DNA from: VGJW01 sp035286125
GTDB lineage: Bacteria > Cyanobacteriota > Sericytochromatia > S15B-MN24 > VGJW01
DNA length: 64,000 nt
Direction: 5' to 3'
Assembly (NCBI GenBank): GCA_035286125.1
Contig: JAYKIS010000075.1
Span: forward strand, 19,093 to 83,092
The notes below the pieces were generated by a model. That model made no database searches, had not been told where the DNA came from, and saw only the letters and a program-made list of their open reading frames with translations. The position numbers and the translations under genes are program-made. Positions 31,935 to 40,255 of the stretch are shown piece by piece; position 1 is the first letter of the stretch, and the number at the start of each line of letters is the position of its first letter.

Positions 31935-32903
31935 ATGTCTGCTGTCGCTTCCTCGATTCCCGTGGTGCGCCTGGACGACTACCGCAGCGGAGATGCGGAG
32001 CGTCGCGGACGCTTCGTTCGCGCGCTGGGCCAGGGCCTTGAGCACTACGGCTTCGTCACGCTGGACGGCCACGGCGTCGACCACGGCCTGATCCGCAAGG
32101 CCTATGGCCTTTTCGCGGCCTTCTTCGCCCTGCCCGAGGAGGTCAAGCTGGCCTATGCTGGTGTCGAGGGCGGCCAGCGCGGCTATACCCCCTACGGTCG
32201 GGAGCATGCCAAGGACAATCCCGTGGGTGACCTGAAGGAGTTCTGGCACGTGGGCCGGGACCTGCCCGGCGATCATCCCTACCATGGCCATTACCCGCCC
32301 AATGTCTGGCCCCGCGAGATTCCTGAACTTGAGGGCACGATGCGGGCCCTTTATGGCCAACTGGATGCCTGCGTGTCGTCCTTGCTCGAGGCCCTCGCCG
32401 ACTACTTCGGCCTGTCCCGCCGCACGTTCGCCGACATGGTCGTCGATGGCAACTCGATCATGCGCGCCATTCACTACCCGCCCGTGACGGGGACGATTCC
32501 GCCGGGGGCCGTGCGTGCCGCAGCCCACGAGGACATCAATATCATCACCTTGCTTTGCGAGGCCACCTCGTCCGGCCTGGAGCTGCTGACCCGGGATGGG
32601 TCGTGGCTGCCTATCTCGGCGCTCGAGGGGCAGATCGTCGTCGACTCGGGGGACATGCTGCAGCGTGTCACGAACGGACGCATCCCGGCCACGACACACC
32701 GCGTGGTGAATCCGGATGACGGTCACCAGGGGGCCCGCTACTCGATGCCGTTCTTCGTGCACCCGTACAGCGCCTGCGACCTCTCGGTGCTCGATGCATT
32801 CGTCACGCCTGACCGACCTGCACGATGGGCCCCGATCACGGCCGATACCTACCTCAAGGAGAGGTTGCGGCAAATCGGCCTGATGCGGGGCCCCGTGATG
32901 TAG
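31935..32903 (+). CDS. Isopenicillin N synthase-family Fe(II)/2-oxoglutarate oxygenase
   Basis: 322 residues. The iron triad is visible: His198 and Asp200 in AAHEDIN, His255 in TTHRV, with the substrate/2-oxoglutarate Arg-x-Ser in ARYSMPFF. The N-terminal DIOX_N part includes GFVTLDGHGVD and FFALPEEVK. Bacterial members hydroxylate small molecules or amino acids. ATG 31935 follows CGGAGG by seven bases; a TACAAT element at 31896-31901 may be its -10. It converges with the cytochrome c gene. The exact substrate cannot be read. Confidence 0.9.
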   Translation: MSAVASSIPVVRLDDYRSGDAERRGRFVRALGQGLEHYGFVTLDGHGVDHGLIRKAYGLFAAFFALPEEVKLAYAGVEGGQRGYTPYGREHAKDNPVGDLKEFWHVGRDLPGDHPYHGHYPPNVWPREIPELEGTMRALYGQLDACVSSLLEALADYFGLSRRTFADMVVDGNSIMRAIHYPPVTGTIPPGAVRAAAHEDINIITLLCEATSSGLELLTRDGSWLPISALEGQIVVDSGDMLQRVTNGRIPATTHRVVNPDDGHQGARYSMPFFVHPYSACDLSVLDAFVTPDRPARWAPITADTYLKERLRQIGLMRGPVM

Positions 32904-32912
32904 CCTGAGGTC

Positions 32913-33293
32913 CTAGTCGACCGGGGTGCCTGCCGCGGCCCAAGCCTTGAGCATGGCAATCTGGTCCGGGCTGATGGAGCCGGGCTTGCGGGGCGGCATG
33001 CGGCCACTCTCGATGGCGCTGACGATGCGGTCGATGTTGCCGCTGATCGCCTCGGTTCGTGGTGTGCCGTCCTTCTCGAACATGGGCAGCGGCGCGAAGA
33101 GCCGGCCGGCGTTGTGGCAGGAGGCGCAGTTGTTCTTGAGCAGGGGCAGGATGTCCTTCTGGAAGGAGGGTGCCGCCTGGCGGGCGCGCAGCGTGCTGGA
33201 GGTCACAGGGCGCATGCCGGGCTGGGCACCGCAGCCGGCAAGGATCGCGGGCAGGGCCACCAGGGCGCTCAGGGCGCAAGACTTGAAAAGCAT
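32913..33293 (-). CDS. Small c-type cytochrome lipoprotein
   Basis: 126 residues. A lipoprotein signal ends at Cys21 (ILAGC) and a single heme motif CASCH is at 56-60; GRMPPRKPG supplies the likely Met axial ligand, and the C-terminal DQIAMLKAWAAAGTPVD is typical of monoheme domains in Planctomycetes-type and related cytochromes. It would carry electrons in the periplasm, tethered to a membrane. ATG 33293 follows GGAGAA by six bases; a longer start at 33338 would disrupt the signal. No dedicated oxidase is nearby, so the partner is unknown. Confidence 0.85.
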   Translation of the reverse strand: MLFKSCALSALVALPAILAGCGAQPGMRPVTSSTLRARQAAPSFQKDILPLLKNNCASCHNAGRLFAPLPMFEKDGTPRTEAISGNIDRIVSAIESGRMPPRKPGSISPDQIAMLKAWAAAGTPVD

Positions 33294-33350
33294 CAATGTT
33301 CTCCGGAAAAGGTCGCGAGGACAGGAAAACCCTACCAAGTCTTTTGGGCG

Positions 33351-34466
33351 TTAATAAACGTTTTGTTTAGAAATTGTTTTGCTTTTGTATTTCGGGGGCT
33401 GGTCGAGGCCGACTTCGGCCACCAGTTGCCCGCCCTCGAGCCTGACCCGGGACAGGGGCCACATCGGGTCGGAGAGCGCCGCGACGGGCATGCGGATGCC
33501 GTCCTTCGCGATTTCCGCCGGAATGCCCTTGGCGCGAATCTGGTTCCGGATGGCCTCCCAGAGGGCCTTGACCGGGACGTCCGGCGTCAGGACCAGGTGA
33601 CGGCCGGTGGCGCGGGCCGTGAGGCCCAGAGGGACCCGGGCTTCGCGGGCCCCTGGCAGCAGGGGACCGAGGATCGCGCCCAGGCCCGGCAGCAGGGTGC
33701 CTTCGAGACGCCAGTGGTCCGGACCCGGCACCACGCGGTCCAGTTGGGCAAACCCGTCGAGGCGACGCGCCAGCAGGTCGCCGACGAAGGCAGGGTCCAG
33801 CCGCACTTGGGCCTGGCGGTCGCCCTGCACGGCCGGAGTCGTGCCAGGTGTTGCCACGATCAGCCGGTCAGGTCCATCGGCGCGAATTTCGGGTTCGCCA
33901 TCGAAGCCGATGCCCGGCAGGACGGCTGAAAGGGGCATCTCGAAGGCCTTGCCCACGGGGTCCCAGGCCACAGGATGGCCCTGGGCGGCTGTCTCACGGG
34001 CGGCCTTGGCCATCATCCAGTTGTCGAGCCAGCGTGGTCCCGGATGCTTGAAGTCGGTCACGACGATGCGCAGGGTCTGGCCACGGAAGGTCGGACGCCC
34101 ATCAAGGCGAAAGGGGATCCGGACCAGGCCCCCCAGCATTCGGTAATGGCCGGAGAGGGCAAAGGACTTGCCGTCCGGCGCGAATTGGACGTTCGTCTCC
34201 TCGAGGCCGCGCTGGGCGCGCAGCATCTGGTTGAGCGCCCGTTCGACCAGGGCGCGCGACAGCTCGACGCCCCCGCCGATGCGCACGCTTCCGGGGCCGG
34301 CCGTCCGCACTGTCAGGTCGGCATCGCGAATGATGGCCTTCCAATCGGGGCCTGACGGCTTCAGTACGGGCGGCTTCAGGGGGGCGCGCCGCGGCTTGCC
34401 CTCGGCGCGCCGTGGCAGAGGAGAAGCAAGGAACTGCGACAGGTCACGGACGAGGGGTCGGGGCAT
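33351..34466 (-). CDS. Hypothetical protein with LmeA/DUF2993-like look
   Basis: 371 residues, no signal peptide. It has long runs of beta strands separated by Gly/Pro, and a conserved-looking repeat (GRHLVLTPDVPVKALWEAIRNQ, AEIAKDGIRMPVAALS) that resembles the two-fold SMP-like DUF2993/LmeA lipid-binding proteins of cyanobacteria and actinobacteria, but this is a weak visual match. The last 14 codons (KYKSKTISKQNVY) are AT-rich and unlike the GC-rich rest, as if the original stop was lost and the frame runs into foreign or intergenic DNA. Function unknown. Confidence 0.72.
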   Translation of the reverse strand: MPRPLVRDLSQFLASPLPRRAEGKPRRAPLKPPVLKPSGPDWKAIIRDADLTVRTAGPGSVRIGGGVELSRALVERALNQMLRAQRGLEETNVQFAPDGKSFALSGHYRMLGGLVRIPFRLDGRPTFRGQTLRIVVTDFKHPGPRWLDNWMMAKAARETAAQGHPVAWDPVGKAFEMPLSAVLPGIGFDGEPEIRADGPDRLIVATPGTTPAVQGDRQAQVRLDPAFVGDLLARRLDGFAQLDRVVPGPDHWRLEGTLLPGLGAILGPLLPGAREARVPLGLTARATGRHLVLTPDVPVKALWEAIRNQIRAKGIPAEIAKDGIRMPVAALSDPMWPLSRVRLEGGQLVAEVGLDQPPKYKSKTISKQNVY

Positions 34467-34537
34467 GCTGCAGGCCTTGTCGGCACCAGCGGTCGGATGC
34501 CGGCTTACCTCGGGGTTGTCTCCCGGCGCAGTTTTGT

Positions 34538-35101
34538 TTAAGGCTTGCGCGGGGCAGGCTCCTTGAGCCGGCTCATGAATTGCTTGCGGAACTTGGCGAC
34601 CTTGGGGGCGATGACGGCCACGCAGTAGGGCTGGGCGGGGTTCCGGGCCATGTAGTCCTGATGGTAGGCCTCGGCAGGATAGAAGGTGTCCAGGGGCTTG
34701 ATCTCGGTCACGATCGGGTCGGGCCAGATCCGGGCGGCCCGGATGGAGGCCATGACCTCACGGGCGATGCGCTCCTGGGCCGCATCGTGCGTCAGGATAA
34801 TCGACCGGTACTGGGTGCCGGTATCCGCACCCTGACGGTTCAGGGTGGTCGGGTCATGGACCGTGAAGAAGACCTCGAGCAGGTCCCGGTAGGAAATCCG
34901 GGCAGGGTCGAAGTCGATGCGAACAACCTCGGCGTGCCCCGTCCTGCCGGAGCAGACCGCCTGGTAGCCCGGATCGGGCACGTGGCCCCCGGCGTAACCC
35001 GAAATGACGGTGCGGACACCCTTGAGGTCCCTGTAGATGGCGTCCAGGCACCAGAAACAGCCACCACCCAGCGTCGCGGAGGCCAGCAGGATGCCCGTCA
35101 T
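34538..35101 (-). CDS. msrA: Peptide-methionine (S)-S-oxide reductase MsrA
   Basis: 187 residues. The catalytic GGGCFWC motif is at 12-18 (Cys15), with SGYAGG, the EVVRIDFDP strand and GTQYRS, all hallmark MsrA segments. It repairs oxidised methionine using thioredoxin. No MsrB domain is fused and none is nearby. ATG 35101 follows AGGAAAGG by nine bases; an upstream in-frame ATG at 35185 would add a non-conserved leader. The C-terminal recycling Cys of some MsrA forms is not seen, apart from YCVAVI. Confidence 0.95.
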   Translation of the reverse strand: MTGILLASATLGGGCFWCLDAIYRDLKGVRTVISGYAGGHVPDPGYQAVCSGRTGHAEVVRIDFDPARISYRDLLEVFFTVHDPTTLNRQGADTGTQYRSIILTHDAAQERIAREVMASIRAARIWPDPIVTEIKPLDTFYPAEAYHQDYMARNPAQPYCVAVIAPKVAKFRKQFMSRLKEPAPRKP

Positions 35102-35219
35102 GGAATCGAAACCTTTCCTGAATATGCCGGAAAGCCAGTCGCTGCGTGCCTTGCCGGGGGGCGGGCAACCCGGGCTCACGAACACGTCGGCTTCGACAGG
35201 GTATCATGGGTCCCGTCCC

Positions 35220-35300
35220 GGGGGTGTGGCGGAATGGCAGACGCATCCGACTCAAAATCGGACGCCGAAAGGCGTGTGGGTTCGACTCCCACCACCCCCA
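35220..35300 (+). tRNA. tRNA-Leu(CAA)
   Basis: A class II tRNA: acceptor GGGGGTG at 35220-35226 pairs with CACCCCC at 35293-35299, discriminator A35300. The anticodon stem TCCGA/TCGGA holds loop CTCAAAA, giving CAA for UUG codons. A variable arm CGCCGAAAGGCG and T-arm GTGGG-TTCGACT-CCCAC are clear. The 3' CCA is not encoded (CTC follows). TATCAT at 35202-35207 is a plausible -10. Confidence 0.95.
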
Positions 35301-35308
35301 CTCGAACA

Positions 35309-36142
35309 TTGGTCCGCTGGACGCCGCCCGGTCTCAGGTTGGCACGGCTGGCAAATCGCCTGCTCGGCCGCAGGTTTCCCGCTCTGGCGGCCCGCGTGGC
35401 GCGACGTGGCTTCCTCGTGCCACGCCGCTTGCCCGCCCGTGAATGGGAGCTGTCGGGCATGGGTACGGGGCAGCCCCATCGTTTCCTTCCGGGGCTTGCC
35501 GGCTTGCATTGGCCCGCCCAGGGCCCTCGCGTCGTGTGCATTCATGGCTGGGAGGGCCGCGCGAGCCATTTCGTGGCCATTGCCGAACGCCTCGCCGATC
35601 GGGGTTTCGAGGTCTTCGCGATCGATGGTCCTGCCCATGGTCGTTCCGCAGGACGGGTCGCGCATCCCGTCGCCTTTGCCGAGGCCTTGCTGGCGGTCGA
35701 TGCGGTGCACGGGCCTTTCCATGCGGCCATCGGTCACTCGATGGGCGTGTCGGCGATGCTCTATGCACGCACCCTGGGCCTGCGGACCGACCGCCTGGTC
35801 TGCCTTGCCGGGCCGTTGCGCGCCAGCGCGGTCCTCGAGCGTTTCATGGACATGATGGGCCTCGAGCCACCCACGCGGGAGCGCTTCGTGGCACTCGTCG
35901 AGCGCCTGGTGCGCCAGCCGTCGTCCCTTCTCGAGCTGGATCGCCTGGCGCCCCATCTGGGCGTGCCTGGCCTCATCGTCCACGGCACGGCCGATCCGGA
36001 CGTGCCGTGGACGGATTCGGAAGCGTTGGCCGCAGCCTGGCCCGAGTCTGACCTGATGTTGCTCGAGGGCTTCGGCCATCGGCGCATCCTGCGTGAGAAG
36101 GCGGTGCTGGACCGTATCGAGGCCTTCCTCGAGATCGCCTGA
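35309..36142 (+). CDS. Alpha/beta hydrolase
   Basis: 277 residues. Oxyanion region CIHGWEGRAS, nucleophile elbow GHSMGVS, acid in HGTADPDVPW and catalytic His in GFGHRRI. The N-terminal LARLANRLLGRR, then LAARVARRGFLVPRR, matches the helical lead of a common esterase/lipase-like group. The start is uncertain: TTG 35309 (directly after tRNA-Leu) or TTG 35339 keep this lead; the first ATG, 35459, would lose it. No strong ribosome-binding site was found for any of them. The stop is 10 bases before the WYL-like regulator, so the two may share a transcript. Substrate unknown. Confidence 0.83.
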   Translation: MVRWTPPGLRLARLANRLLGRRFPALAARVARRGFLVPRRLPAREWELSGMGTGQPHRFLPGLAGLHWPAQGPRVVCIHGWEGRASHFVAIAERLADRGFEVFAIDGPAHGRSAGRVAHPVAFAEALLAVDAVHGPFHAAIGHSMGVSAMLYARTLGLRTDRLVCLAGPLRASAVLERFMDMMGLEPPTRERFVALVERLVRQPSSLLELDRLAPHLGVPGLIVHGTADPDVPWTDSEALAAAWPESDLMLLEGFGHRRILREKAVLDRIEAFLEIA

Positions 36143-36152
36143 AGGAGATGCC

Positions 36153-37199
36153 ATGGCCCGGACGCCCAAGAAGACCAGCCGTCTCTGGCGCTTGTTCGAC
36201 ATCGTGCAGTTGCTCCTCGTGAAGCCGCGTCTGCGGGCAGAGTTGCAGCGGGCCCTCGAAGCCTCCGGTCACGACGTTTCTGCGACCACGCTCAGCGAGG
36301 ATCTGGCCGAACTGGCTGATGCGGGCTGGGTAGAAACGCCGGGTAGCGGATCGCGGGAGAGGGTGTACAGGCTCAACCCGAAGTCTGTCCCGCTACTCCT
36401 GCCTGCCGAGGACGCCCTCTTCCTTCGCCAGGCCCTCCAGATTGCCGGTCCGGCCGCGAATGTTCTCACGAAGCGCCTTAAGGAAGTGCTGGGGCGCGTG
36501 CCGAAGTCGGTCGTCAAGCACCGAAAGGCCCGGGTCTGGCGCCCTCATGATCCGCGCCTGACCAAGGAGACGGATCCGGCCATCCTGATTTGCCTGATGG
36601 AGCCCTTGGCCAAGCGGTACCAGTTCTCGTTCCTGTATGCGTCCAAGGTCCGGGGGGAGCGCCTCTGGTACAAGGCCGTCGCGGCGCGGTTCACCAATGT
36701 CGACGGTCCCCTGTGCATCCTGGCCTATGTGCCTGATGACCCGACACGGGATCCCGAGGGCCTCAAGCCCGTGAAGCGAAGGGGCGACGCTGTGGTGCGC
36801 GAGTTCCGCGTCGACTTCATCGCGGATGTCCGGGTCATCTCCCCGTCCCTTCCCGTCGCCATGGAGTGGGACAAGCTGGAGACGTGCAGGTTCCTGTACC
36901 TCGTCACGGAAGCGTTCCTGAAGCGTTGGCAGCCGCCCGAAGGACATGTCGTGCTGGACCCGGCTTCGGTCGGCGGTCTCGTTTGTCCGCCGGCTTGCAA
37001 GGTCTTCCTGGGAGAGAGCGTGTCGGCCTTCCGGGCTGTTCGCTGGCTCGTCGAAAAGGGTGGCCAGGTCTGGGTTCCGGATCTGCCGGCGGGCAGCTTT
37101 CCGAGGGCGCCCGAGACGGGCCGGGTCCGGGAGGACCTGTTGCGGCATCTCGCGGACATCTCAGCCCGATACGGCACCGTAGTGCCGGAAAATTCCTGA
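36153..37199 (+). CDS. WYL-like transcriptional regulator
   Basis: 348 residues. N-terminal helix-turn-helix (SRLWRLFDIVQLLLVKP, then VSATTLSEDLAELADAGWVE) is like DeoR-type winged helices of WYL-domain regulators. The middle (LWYKAVAARF, then GPLCILAYVPDDP) aligns by shape with the WYL core, though the Trp-Tyr-Leu triplet itself is not exact; a C-terminal WCX-like extension follows. Such proteins respond to ligands or nucleic acid and often control phage-defence or DNA-damage genes. It starts after GAAGGAG and lies 66 bases upstream of the AAA+ ATPase gene, which it may control. Confidence 0.65.
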   Translation: MARTPKKTSRLWRLFDIVQLLLVKPRLRAELQRALEASGHDVSATTLSEDLAELADAGWVETPGSGSRERVYRLNPKSVPLLLPAEDALFLRQALQIAGPAANVLTKRLKEVLGRVPKSVVKHRKARVWRPHDPRLTKETDPAILICLMEPLAKRYQFSFLYASKVRGERLWYKAVAARFTNVDGPLCILAYVPDDPTRDPEGLKPVKRRGDAVVREFRVDFIADVRVISPSLPVAMEWDKLETCRFLYLVTEAFLKRWQPPEGHVVLDPASVGGLVCPPACKVFLGESVSAFRAVRWLVEKGGQVWVPDLPAGSFPRAPETGRVREDLLRHLADISARYGTVVPENS

Positions 37200-37265
37200 A
37201 AAGTCGGAGTTCCGACCCCCCTCAGGCGGCCATGCTTGAGGATGGCTTGTGCCATTGGAGGTCCG

Positions 37266-39221
37266 ATGTCCGATTCGTCGTCACTGGGTGGCTCCCCCAA
37301 GGGGGATGCGCCCTCCGGGTCCTGGTTGGCCTTGCTTGCCGCACGTGTGCGTCTCGAGATCCAGGCCATCGGTATCCGGAGGGATCTGCGGCGTCAGGCG
37401 GAAGCGGCCTCTCTCGGGGGGGATTTGCTGTCGGGGCTGGCAGCAGAGGCCCTGCAGTCCCGACTTGCTGCGCTGGAAGCCGAGCGTGACAGGCTCGCGC
37501 GGCGCCTGCCCCCGCTGGACCGATTCGAGCATCTGCTCCTGCGCCTGGGGCCGGGGGCCGATATCCGTCGCCTTCTGGAAGTCATCCTGGCTTGGGAGGT
37601 CATCGAGGACCGCAGTCTGGCGCTTGCTTGCCTCGCCCCTGCCCGGCACCGCAGTCGTGCCGCCCACCTGACGGCCGAACACCTCGTGACATGGCTGGAG
37701 CGTGGCGAGGCTCCGAGCGGTCGCCACGGGGGGCTGTTGCACCCCAGTCATCCTCTCTGGACATCCGGTGTGCTCGATCAGGGGCGTGGCGGCATCAGGA
37801 TGCCCGTCGGCGTCCGGTCGTGGCTGCTGGGCGGCCCTTGTCCCGGCCTGCGGGTCACGCTACCGTCCGGACGAACCGGCTCGGGTCACGTACGGGGCAT
37901 CGTCGCCGCGCTGCGCGAGGCGCTCGCGGAGAGCGGCCACGTTGTACCGGTCGTCCATGTACGGGGTTTGACGGAATCCCGCGTGACGATGCTGGTGCGT
38001 CAGGCCCTGCCAGGACGGGCCCTCGCCACCTGCCGTGTCACCGAGGCAACGTCACAGCTCGTGGTCGGGGTGGCGGACACCGTGCGAGAAGCCTGGCTGC
38101 ACGAAGCTCCCCTGCTCGTGCAGTTGATGGTTCCGCTGGCCGGCAGCGGGGAACGCCACGTGACGCAGGCCGTCCTTCGCTTCCAGATTGAGGCGCGGCG
38201 CCTGGGGGTCCCGTTGGTCTTCGCCACCCTGAACGATGAGCGCCCCTTCCTGCCGTTGCTGCCCCATGCGGCGGTCGTGGCGCCACCCAGCCGGGCCGAG
38301 CGCGCCAGAGCGGGGTCATCCTGGCCCGAACAGCGTCCGGTACGGCCCGGGGCCCATACTTCGCGTCCACGCGAGGAAGCAAGGCCAGGCAGCGTGACGC
38401 GCTCCCCCTCCCGCAGAAGACGCCCACCCGAGACCCTGCCTGAGGGTCCCGGCCTGGATGCCCTGGTCCTGCCGCAGGACCTGCGCGACAGGGTCGACGA
38501 GCTCTGCTTTGCGGCGCGCAACGGCAGCGACAGGCTCTCTGCCGTCAGGCTCGGTCCTGCGCCTTGGGGCAAGGCTGTCGTGGCCTTGTTCGCAGGGCCG
38601 CCTGGGACGGGCAAGACCTTGCTGGCTGCCGCTCTGGCACATCACCTCGGGCGTCCCCTGATCAGCCGGACGCTTGGTCAATTGCTCGACAAGTACGTCG
38701 GCGAAACCGAAAAACAGGTCGAGGCCTTGTTTCTCGAGGCACGCGAGCGCAACGCGGTGCTCTTCCTGGACGAGGTCGACGCCATGCTTGCGGCACGTGG
38801 CGGTCACGCCCTGCAGCGTCATGACGACCGCCTCGTCAATCATCTCCTTGTCCTGATCGAGGCCCATGAGGGCTTGGTCCTTATGGCGACCAACCGGGCC
38901 GACATCCTTGACGAGGCTGTCCGGCGGCGCGTCATGTTCGAGCTTGTCTTCCGGGACCCCGGGCCGGAGGAGGTCGAGGCGCTCTGGCGCCTGCACCTCG
39001 CGCATCCCGACCTGCCTTTGGCTCAGGACCTGGACCTGGGTGTCCTCGCAAGGCGCTATCCGCTTCGGGGCGGCTACATCCTGCAGGCGTGCCGCAAGGC
39101 GGCCCTCAAGGCCGTGATGCGGGGCCAGGCAATCGACCAGACCATGCTCGAACAGTTGGCTGCGGACGAGATGCGTCGCGCCTCAGGTGGAGCCGGACAC
39201 GCCATCGGCTTCGGCCGGTAG
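37266..39221 (+). CDS. AAA+ ATPase with N-terminal winged-helix-like region
   Basis: 651 residues. Residues about 80-330 resemble the N-terminal region of a group of AAA+ proteins with a winged-helix domain followed by a degenerate first AAA unit; residues 430-640 form an active AAA module: Walker A GPPGTGKT at 444-451, Walker B LFLDEVDAML near 500, sensor ATNRAD and arginine finger RRRVMFE. Relatives accompany extracellular contractile injection systems, but no sheath, tube or baseplate gene is in the window. ATG 37266 follows GGAGG by five bases. Between the halves is a basic Pro/Arg-rich linker (about 360-420). The likely role is to remodel a protein assembly. Confidence 0.83.
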   Translation: MSDSSSLGGSPKGDAPSGSWLALLAARVRLEIQAIGIRRDLRRQAEAASLGGDLLSGLAAEALQSRLAALEAERDRLARRLPPLDRFEHLLLRLGPGADIRRLLEVILAWEVIEDRSLALACLAPARHRSRAAHLTAEHLVTWLERGEAPSGRHGGLLHPSHPLWTSGVLDQGRGGIRMPVGVRSWLLGGPCPGLRVTLPSGRTGSGHVRGIVAALREALAESGHVVPVVHVRGLTESRVTMLVRQALPGRALATCRVTEATSQLVVGVADTVREAWLHEAPLLVQLMVPLAGSGERHVTQAVLRFQIEARRLGVPLVFATLNDERPFLPLLPHAAVVAPPSRAERARAGSSWPEQRPVRPGAHTSRPREEARPGSVTRSPSRRRRPPETLPEGPGLDALVLPQDLRDRVDELCFAARNGSDRLSAVRLGPAPWGKAVVALFAGPPGTGKTLLAAALAHHLGRPLISRTLGQLLDKYVGETEKQVEALFLEARERNAVLFLDEVDAMLAARGGHALQRHDDRLVNHLLVLIEAHEGLVLMATNRADILDEAVRRRVMFELVFRDPGPEEVEALWRLHLAHPDLPLAQDLDLGVLARRYPLRGGYILQACRKAALKAVMRGQAIDQTMLEQLAADEMRRASGGAGHAIGFGR

Positions 39222-39228
39222 GCCCTCT

Positions 39229-40116
39229 TCAGGGGAGTGCTGCAGCCCGACGAGCCGAGGCGTAGGCACCCTTGAGGTGGCTGCGGCTGACGTGGGTGTA
39301 GAGCTGGGTCGTCGAGATGTCGGCGTGGCCCAGCATCTCCTGGACCGAGCGCAGGTCGGCACCATTTTCAAGCAGGTGCGTGGCGAAGCTGTGCCGTAGC
39401 GTGTGCGGCGTGACTTCCCGGTCGATACCGGCGGTCTTGGCTGCGTCCTTGACGACGACCCAGATGGCCTGGCGGGTCAGGCGGCGGCCGGCATAGTTGA
39501 GAAACAGGGCCTGCTCCGTCGGCCGCACGCGAAGACGCATGCGAATCCTGGACAGATAGGTTTCCAAGGCCTGGACCGCCGTCTGGGACAGGGGCACCAC
39601 GCGCTCGCGCGAGCCTTTGCCGGTGCAGCGCAACATGCCGGAACCCAGATTGACATCCGTCAGGTTCAGGGAAATCAGTTCCGTGACCCGCAACCCTCCG
39701 GCATAGAGCAACTCGAGAATTGCGCGGTCCCGCAGGTCACGCTGGTATTCAATCAGCCGGACGACCTCCTGCCGGTCGAGGACCCGGGGCAGTTCGCGGG
39801 GCAGCTTGGGACGCTCGATATCGGCCGTGGGGTCCCGATCGATCTCGCCTTCCCGCAACAGCCACTGGAAGAAGGTCTTGAGCGCCGCAAGCTTGCGCGC
39901 GATGCTGCTGGCGGCGAGGTTTTTCTCGCGCAGGTGGCGGACAAAGGCGGTGACCGTCAGGCGGTGCACCTGGCGGATGTCCTGCGTGCCGAGGCTGGCA
40001 AGGAAGTCCCTCAGTTGCGTCAGGTCGCCATGATAGGCCGCCAGGGTGTGCTCGGAGAGACCTCGCTCGCTGCGCAGGTGGTCGAGGAAAGTGACCAGTT
40101 GTTCGTCGAGGTTCAT
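39229..40116 (-). CDS. xerD: Tyrosine recombinase XerD/XerC
   Basis: 295 residues, the standard length. Catalytic residues are Arg143, Lys167, His238, Arg241, His264 and Tyr273 (HTLRHSFATHL, LGHADISTTQLYTHV). The N-terminal SAM-like fold FLDHLRSERGLSEHTLAAY is typical. It resolves chromosome dimers at dif with a partner. A single Xer-type protein in the window does not tell XerC from XerD; ISTTQLYTHV fits XerD slightly better. Start 40116 gives the conserved N-terminus; a longer start at 40302 does not. It is divergent from flhB. Confidence 0.93.
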   Translation of the reverse strand: MNLDEQLVTFLDHLRSERGLSEHTLAAYHGDLTQLRDFLASLGTQDIRQVHRLTVTAFVRHLREKNLAASSIARKLAALKTFFQWLLREGEIDRDPTADIERPKLPRELPRVLDRQEVVRLIEYQRDLRDRAILELLYAGGLRVTELISLNLTDVNLGSGMLRCTGKGSRERVVPLSQTAVQALETYLSRIRMRLRVRPTEQALFLNYAGRRLTRQAIWVVVKDAAKTAGIDREVTPHTLRHSFATHLLENGADLRSVQEMLGHADISTTQLYTHVSRSHLKGAYASARRAAALP

Positions 40117-40200
40117 GCCGTTGCTCCGCAGGGCGCGGGCCCACCCGGGCCCCCATGACCTCCGATTCGGCCGAGACGCGGTTTTCTTGAGTCTAAAGGC

Positions 40201-40209
40201 TGCTACAAT
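40201..40209 (+). promoter_or_regulatory. Extended -10 promoter of flhB
   Basis: TGCTACAAT: TG one base before a TACAAT -10, with no good -35. It lies 47 bases upstream of the GTG start chosen for flhB, in the divergent gap with xerD. Confidence 0.5.
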
Positions 40210-40255
40210 CCGGCTCGGGTGACCGCCATCACGCTTGCCGGCACGCCGGAAGGGG

